In this document: positions 1 to 5,785 of the stretch, in pieces
Numbering within the stretch: position 1 is the stretch's first letter
Layout of the letters: each line of letters opens with the position of its first letter
Assembly: GCA_900543885.1 (NCBI GenBank)
Contig: UQTA01000107.1
Coordinates: 1-5,885, forward strand
Direction: 5' to 3'
DNA length: 5,885 nucleotides
From: an uncultured Clostridium sp.
Lineage (GTDB): Bacteria > Bacillota > Clostridia > Lachnospirales > Lachnospiraceae
The notes under the pieces: generated by a model
Told to the model about the DNA's origin: nothing
The model's input: the letters and a program-made list of their open reading frames with translations, nothing else
Databases searched by the model: none
Made by a program: the position numbers and the translations under genes

Positions 1-242
1 CATTAAATAATAATGTTTACGGCTGTGAGGCATTACAGCAGATGATACACCAGTGTTCACGCTACATTTCCCAGTATTTCCTGTCTGCATGGCAGCGGAA
101 GAATGAGTCCAATGGCCGTTATCATATAGCTGTTGTAGATGCATTGGAAAGACGGAATATTGACGAAGCATGTATGTACCTGGAAAAGGATATACTGGCA
201 GTCAAAGAAGAAATCCTAACGCTGCATTCAATGAACATGTAA
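1..242 (+). CDS. C-terminal end of a probable GntR-family (FCD domain) transcriptional regulator, cut by window edge
   Basis: An open frame runs in from the left edge (codons in phase from base 3) and stops at TAA 240-242, giving about 79 residues with no start required inside the window. The tail contains NGRYHIAVVDALERRNIDEA followed by CMYLEKDI. This resembles the last two helices of FCD ligand-binding domains, where a His begins the 'H..I..AL..rD...A' helix pair. At the usual position of the last FCD metal ligand, 22 residues after that His, there is an Asp instead of a His, a variant I believe occurs in part of the family. The DNA-binding N-terminus is outside the window, so the assignment rests on the tail alone. 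A second, complete FCD regulator lies about 1.3 kb downstream. Any other all-helical C-terminal domain is the main alternative. Confidence 0.55.
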   Translation, partial: LNNNVYGCEALQQMIHQCSRYISQYFLSAWQRKNESNGRYHIAVVDALERRNIDEACMYLEKDILAVKEEILTLHSMNM

Positions 243-252
243 TGAGCGCAGG

Positions 253-289
253 GAAAAACAAGCGGCTGCGCAGCAGACATTTGTTTTTC
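253..289 (+). terminator. probable intrinsic terminator after the partial regulator gene
   Basis: GAAAAACAA (253-261) pairs perfectly with TTGTTTTTC (281-289), extended by a G-T pair (262/280). The inner part contains the palindrome GCTGCGCAGC (265-274), which can form a short GC-rich tip. The right arm carries the T-run (284-288), as in A/T-flanked bidirectional terminators. It lies 11 bases after the TAA of the upstream gene. The GC-rich part of the stem is short (3 bp plus one isolated pair), so efficiency is uncertain. Confidence 0.45.
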
Positions 290-311
290 ACAAGCCATTA
301 ACGAACGAATC

Positions 312-355
312 GCCTGCGCAAGCAGGCAGTGGAGCGCATCCACACAGGAAACCTG
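312..355 (+). other. cluster of three consecutive small hairpins in the leader of the threonylcarbamoyladenylate synthase gene
   Basis: Three adjacent perfect inverted repeats occupy 44 bases. They are GCCTGC-GCAA-GCAGGC (312-327, a 6-bp stem with a GNRA-type GCAA loop), GTGGA-GCGCA-TCCAC (329-343), and CAGG-AAA-CCTG (345-355). None is followed by a T-run, so they are not simple terminators. They end 21 bases before the GGAG ribosome binding site (377-380) of the next gene. I do not recognise a known riboswitch or leader family. The structure is visible in the sequence, but its function is unknown. Confidence 0.4.
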
Positions 356-389
356 AGCCTACAAGCATATATAAACGGAGAAAATCACC

Positions 390-1499
390 ATGGAAACCAA
401 ACGAATCAAAATAAATGACACAGAAAATATAAATGATGAAGAATTAAAAGAAGCCGCCCAGATATTACGTGACGGCGGTCTTGTTGCATTCCCAACAGAA
501 ACTGTATATGGTTTAGGGGGAAATGCTTTGGACGAGAAAGCGGCAGGAAAGATATATGCAGCTAAAGGAAGACCTTCAGATAATCCTTTGATCGCCCACG
601 TATCCTGCGCTGCGGAAGTTACACCTTTAGTTAAATATATCCCGGAAGCAGGAAAGAAACTGATGGATGCTTTCTGGCCAGGTCCGCTGACCATTATCTT
701 CCCAAAGAGCGATATCGTACCTTATGCAACTACCGGCGGACTGGATACAGTAGCCATCCGTATGCCTGTGGATCCCATTGCAAACCGTATGATCGCACTG
801 GCAGGTGTACCGGTGGCAGCTCCAAGTGCTAATACTTCCGGCCGTCCAAGCCCCACCACGGCAGATCATGTATGGCAGGACTTAAACGGCAAGATTGAGA
901 TGATCATTGACGGCGGCCCTGTTGGGATCGGTGTAGAATCTACCATTGTAGATGTTTCCGGAGATGTTGCGGCAGTGCTGCGCCCAGGGGCTATCACCAT
1001 GGAAATGTTAAAAGATGTTTTAGGAGAGGTTGCCATTGATCCGGCTATTCTGGGGCCGATGGCAGCTGGAGTCCGCCCAAAAGCACCGGGCATGAAATAC
1101 AAACATTATGCTCCAAAGGCAGATCTGACTTTGGTAGAACCTGCAAATGTGGCAGATGCCAGAAAAACAGGAGAAACCGTTGCCATGACACAGGATCAGG
1201 TCGAAAAAATGGTAGAAACTGTATGGAAGCTGGCAAAAGAAAAGCTGGATGCAGGCTGCAAGGTAGGAATTATCTGTACAGATGAGTCCCGCGCTTTCTA
1301 TCCCCAGGGTGAGGTACGCAGCATTGGCGCCAGAAAGAGCCAGGAGTCTGTAGCACATAACCTGTATGCCCTGCTGCGTGAATTTGATGATTTAAAAGTA
1401 GACTATATCTTTTCTGAAAGCTTTACCCAGGATCATCTGGGACAGGCCATTATGAACCGTCTGTCAAAAGCAGCCGGATACCAGATCTATAAAGTATAA
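390..1499 (+). CDS. ywlC: L-threonylcarbamoyladenylate synthase, Sua5/YwlC type
   Basis: This cytosolic enzyme converts L-threonine, bicarbonate and ATP into threonylcarbamoyl-AMP. The TsaD complex then transfers the threonylcarbamoyl group to A37 of ANN-decoding tRNAs to make t6A. The 369-residue protein has the two-domain Sua5 layout rather than the short TsaC form. The YrdC-like catalytic domain (about 15-205) shows PTETVYGL (35-42), KGRPSDNPL (59-67), WPGPLT (96-101), PSANTSG (145-151) and IIDGGPVGIGVESTIVD (172-188). The linker carries the family signature APGMKYKHYAP, and the Rossmann-like Sua5 domain fills the rest up to the C-terminus. The ATG at 390 follows GGAG (377-380) at 9 bases, and no better start is seen. 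The gene is normally essential or near-essential housekeeping. It is probably co-transcribed with the regulator that starts 51 bases downstream, since no terminator separates them. I saw no defects. Confidence 0.96.
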   Translation: METKRIKINDTENINDEELKEAAQILRDGGLVAFPTETVYGLGGNALDEKAAGKIYAAKGRPSDNPLIAHVSCAAEVTPLVKYIPEAGKKLMDAFWPGPLTIIFPKSDIVPYATTGGLDTVAIRMPVDPIANRMIALAGVPVAAPSANTSGRPSPTTADHVWQDLNGKIEMIIDGGPVGIGVESTIVDVSGDVAAVLRPGAITMEMLKDVLGEVAIDPAILGPMAAGVRPKAPGMKYKHYAPKADLTLVEPANVADARKTGETVAMTQDQVEKMVETVWKLAKEKLDAGCKVGIICTDESRAFYPQGEVRSIGARKSQESVAHNLYALLREFDDLKVDYIFSESFTQDHLGQAIMNRLSKAAGYQIYKV

Positions 1500-1550
1500 T
1501 GAGCGCGGGATTCCTGTATCAAAGGGGTTACAGCATAGAAAGCGGGAAGT

Positions 1551-2231
1551 ATGAAACAAACAGAAAAACAGACATTAGGAGAAAAAACAGCCCAGAATCT
1601 CCTTGAAATGATCCAGCAGAAGGAATATGCCCCAGGAGACAAGCTGCCTACGGAGGCAGAACTGGTAGAAACACTGGGAGTCGGCCGCAATACAGTAAGA
1701 GAGGCACTTCGCATTCTTATGTCCCGGAATATTGTTACTATCCGTCAGGGATCAGGAACCTTTATTTCCGAGAAAAATGGAGTAGCAGACGATCCACTTG
1801 GCTTTTTTATGATGGATGACAGGCGCCAGCTTACAGAAGACCTGATTCAGGTGAGACTGATCCTGGAACCGTCACTTGCAGCACTTGCTGCGCAAAATGG
1901 TTTAGAGGAAGAGATAAAAGACCTGGAGCGCATCTTAGAAGAGCTGGAGGAACTGATCCGGGATAAAAAAGACTATTCCGAAAAAGATTCCCAGTTCCAT
2001 GCCCAGATCGCTACCTGCTCCCACAACCGGGTCATGACCAATCTGATCCCGGTGATCACAGAAGGAGTACGTGTTTTTGCTGATTCTGTAGAAGAAACAG
2101 AATATGAGCAGACTTTATTATCCCACCGGCGTATTTTTGAAGCCATCCGGGATGGGCGGGGAGAAGATGCAAGACAGGAAATGTATTTCCACCTGATGTA
2201 CAACCATAACCGATATAGAATAGAGTCATAA
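1551..2231 (+). CDS. GntR-family transcriptional regulator, FadR subfamily (FCD domain)
   Basis: A 226-residue regulator with the normal length and layout of the FadR/FCD subfamily. The N-terminal winged helix (about 8-75) includes YAPGDKLPTEAELVETLGVG, then RNTVREALRIL and the wing IRQGSGTFI. The all-helical FCD effector domain (about 95-220) retains the usual metal ligands: Asp146 and His150 (KDSQFH), His192 (SHRRIFEAI) and His214 (MYFHL). A metal-assisted carboxylate ligand is therefore likely, because family members commonly sense organic acids such as lactate, glycolate or sugar acids. The ATG at 1551 follows GGGA (1544-1547). It has its own terminator, so it is transcribed separately from the dehydrogenase operon that starts about 260 bases downstream. 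Control of that operon is inferred from adjacency and from the repeat cluster in front of it. The ligand cannot be read from the sequence. Confidence 0.93.
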   Translation: MKQTEKQTLGEKTAQNLLEMIQQKEYAPGDKLPTEAELVETLGVGRNTVREALRILMSRNIVTIRQGSGTFISEKNGVADDPLGFFMMDDRRQLTEDLIQVRLILEPSLAALAAQNGLEEEIKDLERILEELEELIRDKKDYSEKDSQFHAQIATCSHNRVMTNLIPVITEGVRVFADSVEETEYEQTLLSHRRIFEAIRDGRGEDARQEMYFHLMYNHNRYRIES

Positions 2232-2267
2232 AGGAAACATAACAGAACCATAATGCGGTTAATATTC

Positions 2268-2304
2268 GGCAGCCCTGTTTAAAATGAGCAGGAGCTGCTT
2301 TTTT
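2268..2304 (+). terminator. intrinsic terminator of the GntR regulator gene
   Basis: The arms are GCAGC-CCTG (2269-2277) and CAGG-(A)-GCTGC (2289-2298), giving nine base pairs with one bulged A (2293) and an 11-base loop. Six T residues follow directly (2299-2304). It begins 37 bases after the TAA at 2231 and separates the regulator from the downstream operon. Confidence 0.85.
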
Positions 2305-2343
2305 AACATGCCTGCAAATTTTATTATGTTATTCATTTAAACC

Positions 2344-2374
2344 ATGACATCAATGATTGGATTTATCCTATAAA
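2344..2374 (+). promoter_or_regulatory. alternative candidate promoter for the dehydrogenase operon
   Basis: ATGACA (2344-2349) and TATAAA (2369-2374) each match the sigma-A hexamers at five of six positions, but the 19-base spacer is long. A small dyad, CAAT-G-ATTG (2351-2359), sits in the spacer. This is a weaker alternative to the site at 2399-2427. Confidence 0.25.
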
Positions 2375-2398
2375 TATTAAGATTAAATCAGAAAAATA

Positions 2399-2427
2399 TT
2401 GACTTTATCTCCTGTATATGATAAATA
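2399..2427 (+). promoter_or_regulatory. candidate sigma-A promoter for the three-gene dehydrogenase operon
   Basis: TTGACT (2399-2404, five of six to TTGACA) is followed after 17 bases by TAAATA (2422-2427). That hexamer is a poor -10, but it is preceded by TG at 2419-2420, giving an extended -10 arrangement. The DNA upstream (2371-2398) is very AT-rich, as in UP elements. The start point would be near 2434, giving a leader of about 56 bases before the ATG at 2490. The -35 is convincing but the -10 is not, so the exact placement is uncertain. Confidence 0.4.
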
Positions 2428-2450
2428 TGAAATATATTCATAGGATGAAT
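2426..2450 (+). promoter_or_regulatory. candidate operator: three alternating ATGAA/TTCAT half-sites
   Basis: Two overlapping inverted repeats share a central half-site: TATGAA-N5-TTCATA (2426-2442) and ATTCAT-AGG-ATGAAT (2436-2450). The half-sites fall at 2427-2431, 2437-2441 (inverted) and 2445-2449. A further ATTCAT occurs at 2331-2336. The cluster overlaps the predicted -10 and start point of the operon promoter, which is a repressing position. The adjacent GntR/FCD protein is the obvious candidate ligand, but this is inference and the DNA here is AT-rich. Confidence 0.4.
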
Positions 2451-2476
2451 TTGAAGCGAAATTAAATGCTGAACAC

Positions 2477-2482
2477 AGGAGG
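2477..2482 (+). promoter_or_regulatory. ribosome binding site fixing the start of the GlpA-like gene
   Basis: A perfect AGGAGG lies 7 bases before the ATG at 2490. The longer in-frame start at 2466 lies upstream of this site and would add eight residues that include the Shine-Dalgarno codons, so 2490 is preferred. Confidence 0.85.
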
Positions 2483-2489
2483 CGTAAAA

Positions 2490-3947
2490 ATGAAGGAGAT
2501 GTATGATGTTCTGATCATCGGTGGTGGTGTAGTGGGAAGTGCCGTGGCCAGAGAATTGTCACGGTATCGTTTGAAAATCGGTGTGCTGGAGAAAAATCTG
2601 GACGTATGTAATGAGACCAGCGGTCGGAATTCCGGCGTTGTCCATGGCGGTTTTGCATATGACAGGGGGAGTTTAAAAGCAAAGCTTTGCGTAGAAGGAA
2701 ATAAGATGATGGGAGATCTGGCAAAAGAGCTGGATTTTCATTTTATCCGCTGCGGTAAAGTATTGGTAGGAAATACCGATGAAGATATGGAAACCTTAAA
2801 ACGCACCATAGAACAGGGAAAAGACAACGGAGCTACTAACCTGGAGCTGATCGATGAAAAACGCCTTCATGAGCTGGTTCCTGCTGTAGTAGGAAAGTTT
2901 GCCATGTTTTCCCATAACAGCGGCATCGTAGATCCCTTTGGCTATACCATTGCCCTGGCAGAAAATGCCCATGAAAATGGCGTAGATTATCATTTTGGAT
3001 GCGAAGTGACAGCAATCCAGAGGCAGGAAGATGATACATATGAAATCACCACAGCAAAAGGAAACTTTAAGACTCGCTGGGTAGTAAACTGTGCAGGACT
3101 TGGCTGCGGCAAGATCTCTGATATGCTTGGAATTACCGGCTACCGCATCATTGGTTCCAAGGGAGATTACATTATCCTGGATAAGCGTACAGGTCCTCTT
3201 CTTCCGATGCCTGTTTACCCGGTGCCGAGCAACACTTATATGGGAATTCATGTGACAAATACTACAGACGGAAATGTGATCATCGGTCCTAACGCAGATA
3301 TGGTGACAGACTTTAGCTATTACGGTGTACCACAGAAAAATATAGATTATCTGGCAGAAAGCGCTTCAGATCTGTGGCCATGTATCCATAAAGCAGATTA
3401 TATCCGCAATTATTCCGGGATCCTGCCAAAATGGGTAGATGAAAATGGTGTGATCCAGGATTTTAAGATCGAGATCAAAGATGAGATTGCGCCTCATGCT
3501 TTAAATCTGGTTGGTATTGAGTCACCGGGACTGACAGCAGCAGTGCCAATTGCCAGATATGCCATTGAACTGATGAAAGAGAGAGAAACATTAGAAGAGA
3601 ATCCGGATTTCAATCCAGCGAGAAAAGGAATACGCCATTTCTCCCAGTGTACAAAAGAAGAGCAGGCAGAACTGATCAGGGAGAACCCGGATTACGGCGA
3701 AGTGATCTGCCGATGTGAAAAGGTGACAAAAGCGGAAATCCTTCAGGCAATCCACAATCCATTAGGTGTAGATACTATGACAGGTGTGAAATACAGAACC
3801 CGTTCCATGATGGGACGCTGTCAGGGTGGCTACTGCCAGATGCGTATTGAACAGATGATCGAACAGGAACTTGGGAAAAAAGAGACAGAAGTGCAGTATG
3901 AACGTGAAGGCTCTAAGGTTTTATTTGGAAAAGTACGGGAGGTGTAA
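2490..3947 (+). CDS. NAD(P)/FAD-dependent oxidoreductase, GlpA/LhgO-like, with C-terminal BFD-type [2Fe-2S] domain
   Basis: This is the probable catalytic subunit of a soluble dehydrogenase that oxidises a small hydroxy compound and passes electrons to its partners. The 485-residue protein starts with a DAO-fold FAD domain: DVLIIGGGVVGSAVAREL has GxGxxG at 11-16, with acidic Glu34 at the end of strand 2 for the ribose. SGRNSGVVHGG (44-54) followed by GSLKAKLCVEGN is typical of the GlpA-like and L-2-hydroxyglutarate-oxidase-like branch. The C-terminus holds a BFD-like cluster domain with Cys407, Cys409 (CRC), Cys444 and Cys449 (CQGGYC). No signal peptide or membrane segment is seen. It is the first gene of a three-gene operon. 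Homologous triplets are usually called anaerobic glycerol-3-phosphate dehydrogenase, but the substrate is not proven here. Other hydroxy acids are possible because no glpK is visible and an FCD regulator adjoins. Confidence 0.9.
   Translation: MKEMYDVLIIGGGVVGSAVARELSRYRLKIGVLEKNLDVCNETSGRNSGVVHGGFAYDRGSLKAKLCVEGNKMMGDLAKELDFHFIRCGKVLVGNTDEDMETLKRTIEQGKDNGATNLELIDEKRLHELVPAVVGKFAMFSHNSGIVDPFGYTIALAENAHENGVDYHFGCEVTAIQRQEDDTYEITTAKGNFKTRWVVNCAGLGCGKISDMLGITGYRIIGSKGDYIILDKRTGPLLPMPVYPVPSNTYMGIHVTNTTDGNVIIGPNADMVTDFSYYGVPQKNIDYLAESASDLWPCIHKADYIRNYSGILPKWVDENGVIQDFKIEIKDEIAPHALNLVGIESPGLTAAVPIARYAIELMKERETLEENPDFNPARKGIRHFSQCTKEEQAELIRENPDYGEVICRCEKVTKAEILQAIHNPLGVDTMTGVKYRTRSMMGRCQGGYCQMRIEQMIEQELGKKETEVQYEREGSKVLFGKVREV
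3937..3944 (+). promoter_or_regulatory. ribosome binding site selecting a GTG start for the GlpB-like gene
   Basis: GGGAGGTG overlaps the last codons of the preceding gene. From its GGAGG core (3938-3942) there are 7 bases to the GTG at 3950 but 13 to the ATG at 3956. The GTG is therefore the likelier initiation codon, although the two starts differ by only two residues. Confidence 0.7.
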
Positions 3948-3949
3948 CT

Positions 3950-5215
3950 GTGAACATGGAACATAAAGCAGCAATGTGGGAAATAGAACAGGCAGATGCA
4001 GTGATCGTAGGCGGCGGCCCGGCAGGTCTGGCAGCGGCTGTACGTCTTTATGAAAACGGGATCACAGATATTCTGATCCTGGAACGTGAAAAACAGTTAG
4101 GCGGCATTTTGCGTCAGTGTATCCACGATGGTTTTGGACTGGCCCGTTTTAAAACTACACTCAGTGGACCAGAATATGCCCAGAAATTCATTGACCTGGC
4201 AAACGAAAAGAAGATCCGTTATCTTACTGATGCAACTGTTCTGGAAATTTCAGAGGATAAAGTGATCACAGCAGCTACTCCTGATGGCTTAAAACAGTGG
4301 CAGGCAAAGGCAGTAATCCTGGCAATGGGCTGCAGAGAACGTACCAGAGGAGCCCTTGGCATACCAGGAGAGCGTCCGACCGGTGTATTTACAGCAGGTG
4401 TTGCCCAGGCGTATATGAACCTTTATAACCGTATGCCGGCAAAAGAAGTGGTGATCTTAGGTTCCGGTGATATTGGAATGATCATGGCCCGCAGACTGAC
4501 CTTAGAAGGAGCACATGTTAAGGCGGTTTTTGAGATCCAGCCATATCCTAGCGGTCTTCCAAGAAATATTGAACAGTGCTTAAATGATTACAATATCCCA
4601 TTATATTTAAGCCATACAGTTACAGAGATCCATGGAGACAGACGCCTTACCGGCGTAACTGTTTCAAAAGTGGATGAACATATGAAGCCGGTCCCGGGAA
4701 CAGAAGAGGAATATAGCTGTGATACCCTGATCTTATCTGTTGGCCTGATCCCGGAAAATGAGCTTTCCATGGATGCAGGAGTAACACTGGATACAAGGAC
4801 AAAGGGTGCTACAGTGGATGAGTATTTCCAGACAGACCGGCCGGGGATTTTCGCAGCAGGAAATGTTCTCCATGTTCATGATCTGGTGGATTTTGTATCC
4901 ATGGAAGCAGAAAAACTGTCAGATTCAGCAGCACGGTATATCAAAGAAGGAAAACTGCCTGAATGCCAGATGCAGGTAAAGACTGACAAAAATATTAATC
5001 ATACAGTTCCGCAGAGAATTTCTGGAACGCAGGACTGCTGTCTGTCCTTACGTGTGAACCGTCCTTTTAAAGACTGTGTTCTGACCGTAAGCCAGAATGG
5101 AAGAGAAATCGCCCGTAAAAAGATGAAAAAAGCTCTTCCGGCAGAGATGATCCATATAAACTTAAAAGCAGAAAAACTGGAAAACAAGGGAGATCTGGAG
5201 GTGAAGGTAGAATGA
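3950..5215 (+). CDS. FAD-dependent pyridine nucleotide oxidoreductase, GlpB-like partner subunit
   Basis: The second subunit of the dehydrogenase is predicted to shuttle electrons between the catalytic flavoprotein and NAD(P) or another acceptor. The 421-residue protein has two dinucleotide-binding folds. An N-terminal FAD site, DAVIVGGGPAGLAAA, has GxGxxG at 21-26. A central NAD(P) site, VVILGSGDIG, has GxGxxG at 171-176. The second FAD motif GIFAAGNVLHVHD begins near 298. LGGILRQCIHDGFG (50-63, Cys57) and GCRERTRGA (Cys128) match this operon-linked family. There is no thioredoxin-reductase-type CxxC redox pair. The last 80 or so residues form a Lys-rich accessory domain. It starts 2 bases after the preceding stop and overlaps the next gene by 4 bases, so translation is probably coupled. 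Two nucleotide-binding folds fit direct NAD(P) use, as in the HcnB/OoxA-type subunits of other two-flavoprotein dehydrogenases. Confidence 0.9.
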   Translation: MNMEHKAAMWEIEQADAVIVGGGPAGLAAAVRLYENGITDILILEREKQLGGILRQCIHDGFGLARFKTTLSGPEYAQKFIDLANEKKIRYLTDATVLEISEDKVITAATPDGLKQWQAKAVILAMGCRERTRGALGIPGERPTGVFTAGVAQAYMNLYNRMPAKEVVILGSGDIGMIMARRLTLEGAHVKAVFEIQPYPSGLPRNIEQCLNDYNIPLYLSHTVTEIHGDRRLTGVTVSKVDEHMKPVPGTEEEYSCDTLILSVGLIPENELSMDAGVTLDTRTKGATVDEYFQTDRPGIFAAGNVLHVHDLVDFVSMEAEKLSDSAARYIKEGKLPECQMQVKTDKNINHTVPQRISGTQDCCLSLRVNRPFKDCVLTVSQNGREIARKKMKKALPAEMIHINLKAEKLENKGDLEVKVE

Positions 5216-5589
5216 CAAGAGAATTTACATGCATCATTTGTCCAAATGGCTGCGAGATAAGTGCAGATTATGAGATACAGGCAGATCAGTCTGTAGTGAT
5301 CCACTCCTTAGAAGGAGCCACCTGCAAAAGAGGAGCAGAGTATGTGAAGCAGGAGCTGACAGATCCAAAGAGAAATATTGCAACCTCTGTACTGGTAGAA
5401 GGAGGAGAATTACCGCTTGCCAGTGTACGCCTTACCGCTCCTATTCCCAAAGCACGCATTTTTGATGCAATGGCTGAGATCAGAAAATGCCGGTTAACAG
5501 CGCCGGTAAAGGCAGGAACTGTTGTGATCAAAGGGATATTAGGTCTGGATGCAGATGTGATCGTGACAAAAAATGTAGAAAAAGCGTAA
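5212..5589 (+). CDS. DUF1667 family protein, putative iron-sulfur subunit of the dehydrogenase
   Basis: This 125-residue soluble protein is the last gene of the operon. Its ATG overlaps the preceding TGA (ATGA) and is served by GGAGG at 5197-5201. The N-terminus carries Cys7, Cys10 and Cys14 in CIICPNGC, then Cys38 in GATCKRG. The spacing CxxCxxxC plus a distant C followed by xRG resembles the N-terminal [4Fe-4S] module of molybdopterin oxidoreductases, so a cubane cluster is likely but not proven. A fifth Cys is at 93. The C-terminal half (VRLTAPIPKARIFDAMAEI, then APVKAGTVVIKGILGLDADVIVT) is the usual DUF1667 tail. The family is known from its co-occurrence with GlpA-like and GlpB-like genes in Clostridia and Thermotogae. 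Here it probably replaces the electron-transfer role that the membrane subunit GlpC plays in E. coli. That role is inferred from context. Confidence 0.88.
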   Translation: MTREFTCIICPNGCEISADYEIQADQSVVIHSLEGATCKRGAEYVKQELTDPKRNIATSVLVEGGELPLASVRLTAPIPKARIFDAMAEIRKCRLTAPVKAGTVVIKGILGLDADVIVTKNVEKA

Positions 5590-5612
5590 GTTTGACAACT
5601 TTATATTTCCGG

Positions 5613-5651
5613 GAAGGAGCAGTTGATAAGACTGCTCCTTCTTGCATTTTT
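5613..5651 (+). terminator. strong intrinsic terminator ending the dehydrogenase operon
   Basis: A perfect 11-bp stem, GAAGGAGCAGT (5613-5623) with ACTGCTCCTTC (5631-5641), has a 7-base loop and is followed by TTGCATTTTT (5642-5651). It begins 24 bases after the TAA of the DUF1667 gene. Confidence 0.9.
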
Positions 5652-5670
5652 AGGACAATAAGCGGGAATC

Positions 5671-5691
5671 CTCGGCAATTCAATTACCGAG
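5671..5691. repeat. 21-bp near-perfect palindrome, operator-like
   Basis: Arms CTCGG (5671-5675) and CCGAG (5687-5691) enclose AATT-C-AATT (5677-5685), symmetric about base 5681 with one mismatched pair (5676/5686). The odd-numbered symmetry with a single central base suits a dimeric DNA-binding protein better than an RNA hairpin, because the loop would be a single base. It lies 20 bases after the operon terminator, in non-coding DNA. Function is unknown. Confidence 0.5.
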
Positions 5692-5706
5692 ATGAAAGCT
5701 CAGGAG

Positions 5707-5722
5707 TGTGCATATCTGCACA
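5707..5722. repeat. 16-bp inverted repeat upstream of a TATAAT box
   Basis: TGTGCA-TATC-TGCACA is a perfect 6-bp inverted repeat with a 4-base spacer. A perfect TATAAT (5733-5738) begins 11 bases after it, with no acceptable -35 at normal spacing. The repeat could therefore be an activator site in the -35 region. This is inference from position only. Confidence 0.35.
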
Positions 5723-5750
5723 AAGTAAATAATATAATAATCCTCATTCT

Positions 5751-5780
5751 TTGATATGAATGCCGTAACCGGCATACAAT
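5751..5780 (+). promoter_or_regulatory. candidate sigma-A promoter with an inverted repeat in its spacer
   Basis: TTGATA (5751-5756) and TACAAT (5775-5780) each match the consensus at five of six positions and are 18 bases apart. The spacer is almost filled by the perfect inverted repeat ATGCCG-TAAC-CGGCAT (5760-5775), a classic repressor position between -35 and -10. The predicted start is near 5787, and transcription would run rightwards out of the window. Confidence 0.55.
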
Positions 5781-5785
5781 AAAAA

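Noticed and set aside
1514..1533. CTGTA-N10-TACAG inverted repeat before the GntR gene as an autoregulatory operator
   Set aside because: It has only five base pairs, does not match the half-sites in front of the dehydrogenase operon, and has no promoter around it. Chance occurrence is likely.
2466..2489. Upstream ATG extending the GlpA-like protein by eight residues
   Set aside because: The perfect AGGAGG at 2477-2482 would lie inside the coding region, whereas the ATG at 2490 has ideal spacing and leads straight into the FAD-binding strand.
2796..3251. 151-codon minus-strand frame inside the GlpA-like gene
   Set aside because: It lies entirely opposite a conserved coding sequence, shows no domain-like composition, and has no promoter or ribosome binding site on its strand.
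5487..5732. 81-codon + strand frame overlapping the end of the DUF1667 gene
   Set aside because: It is out of frame with a well-supported gene, runs through the operon terminator and the 21-bp palindrome, and lacks a ribosome binding site and any recognisable motif.
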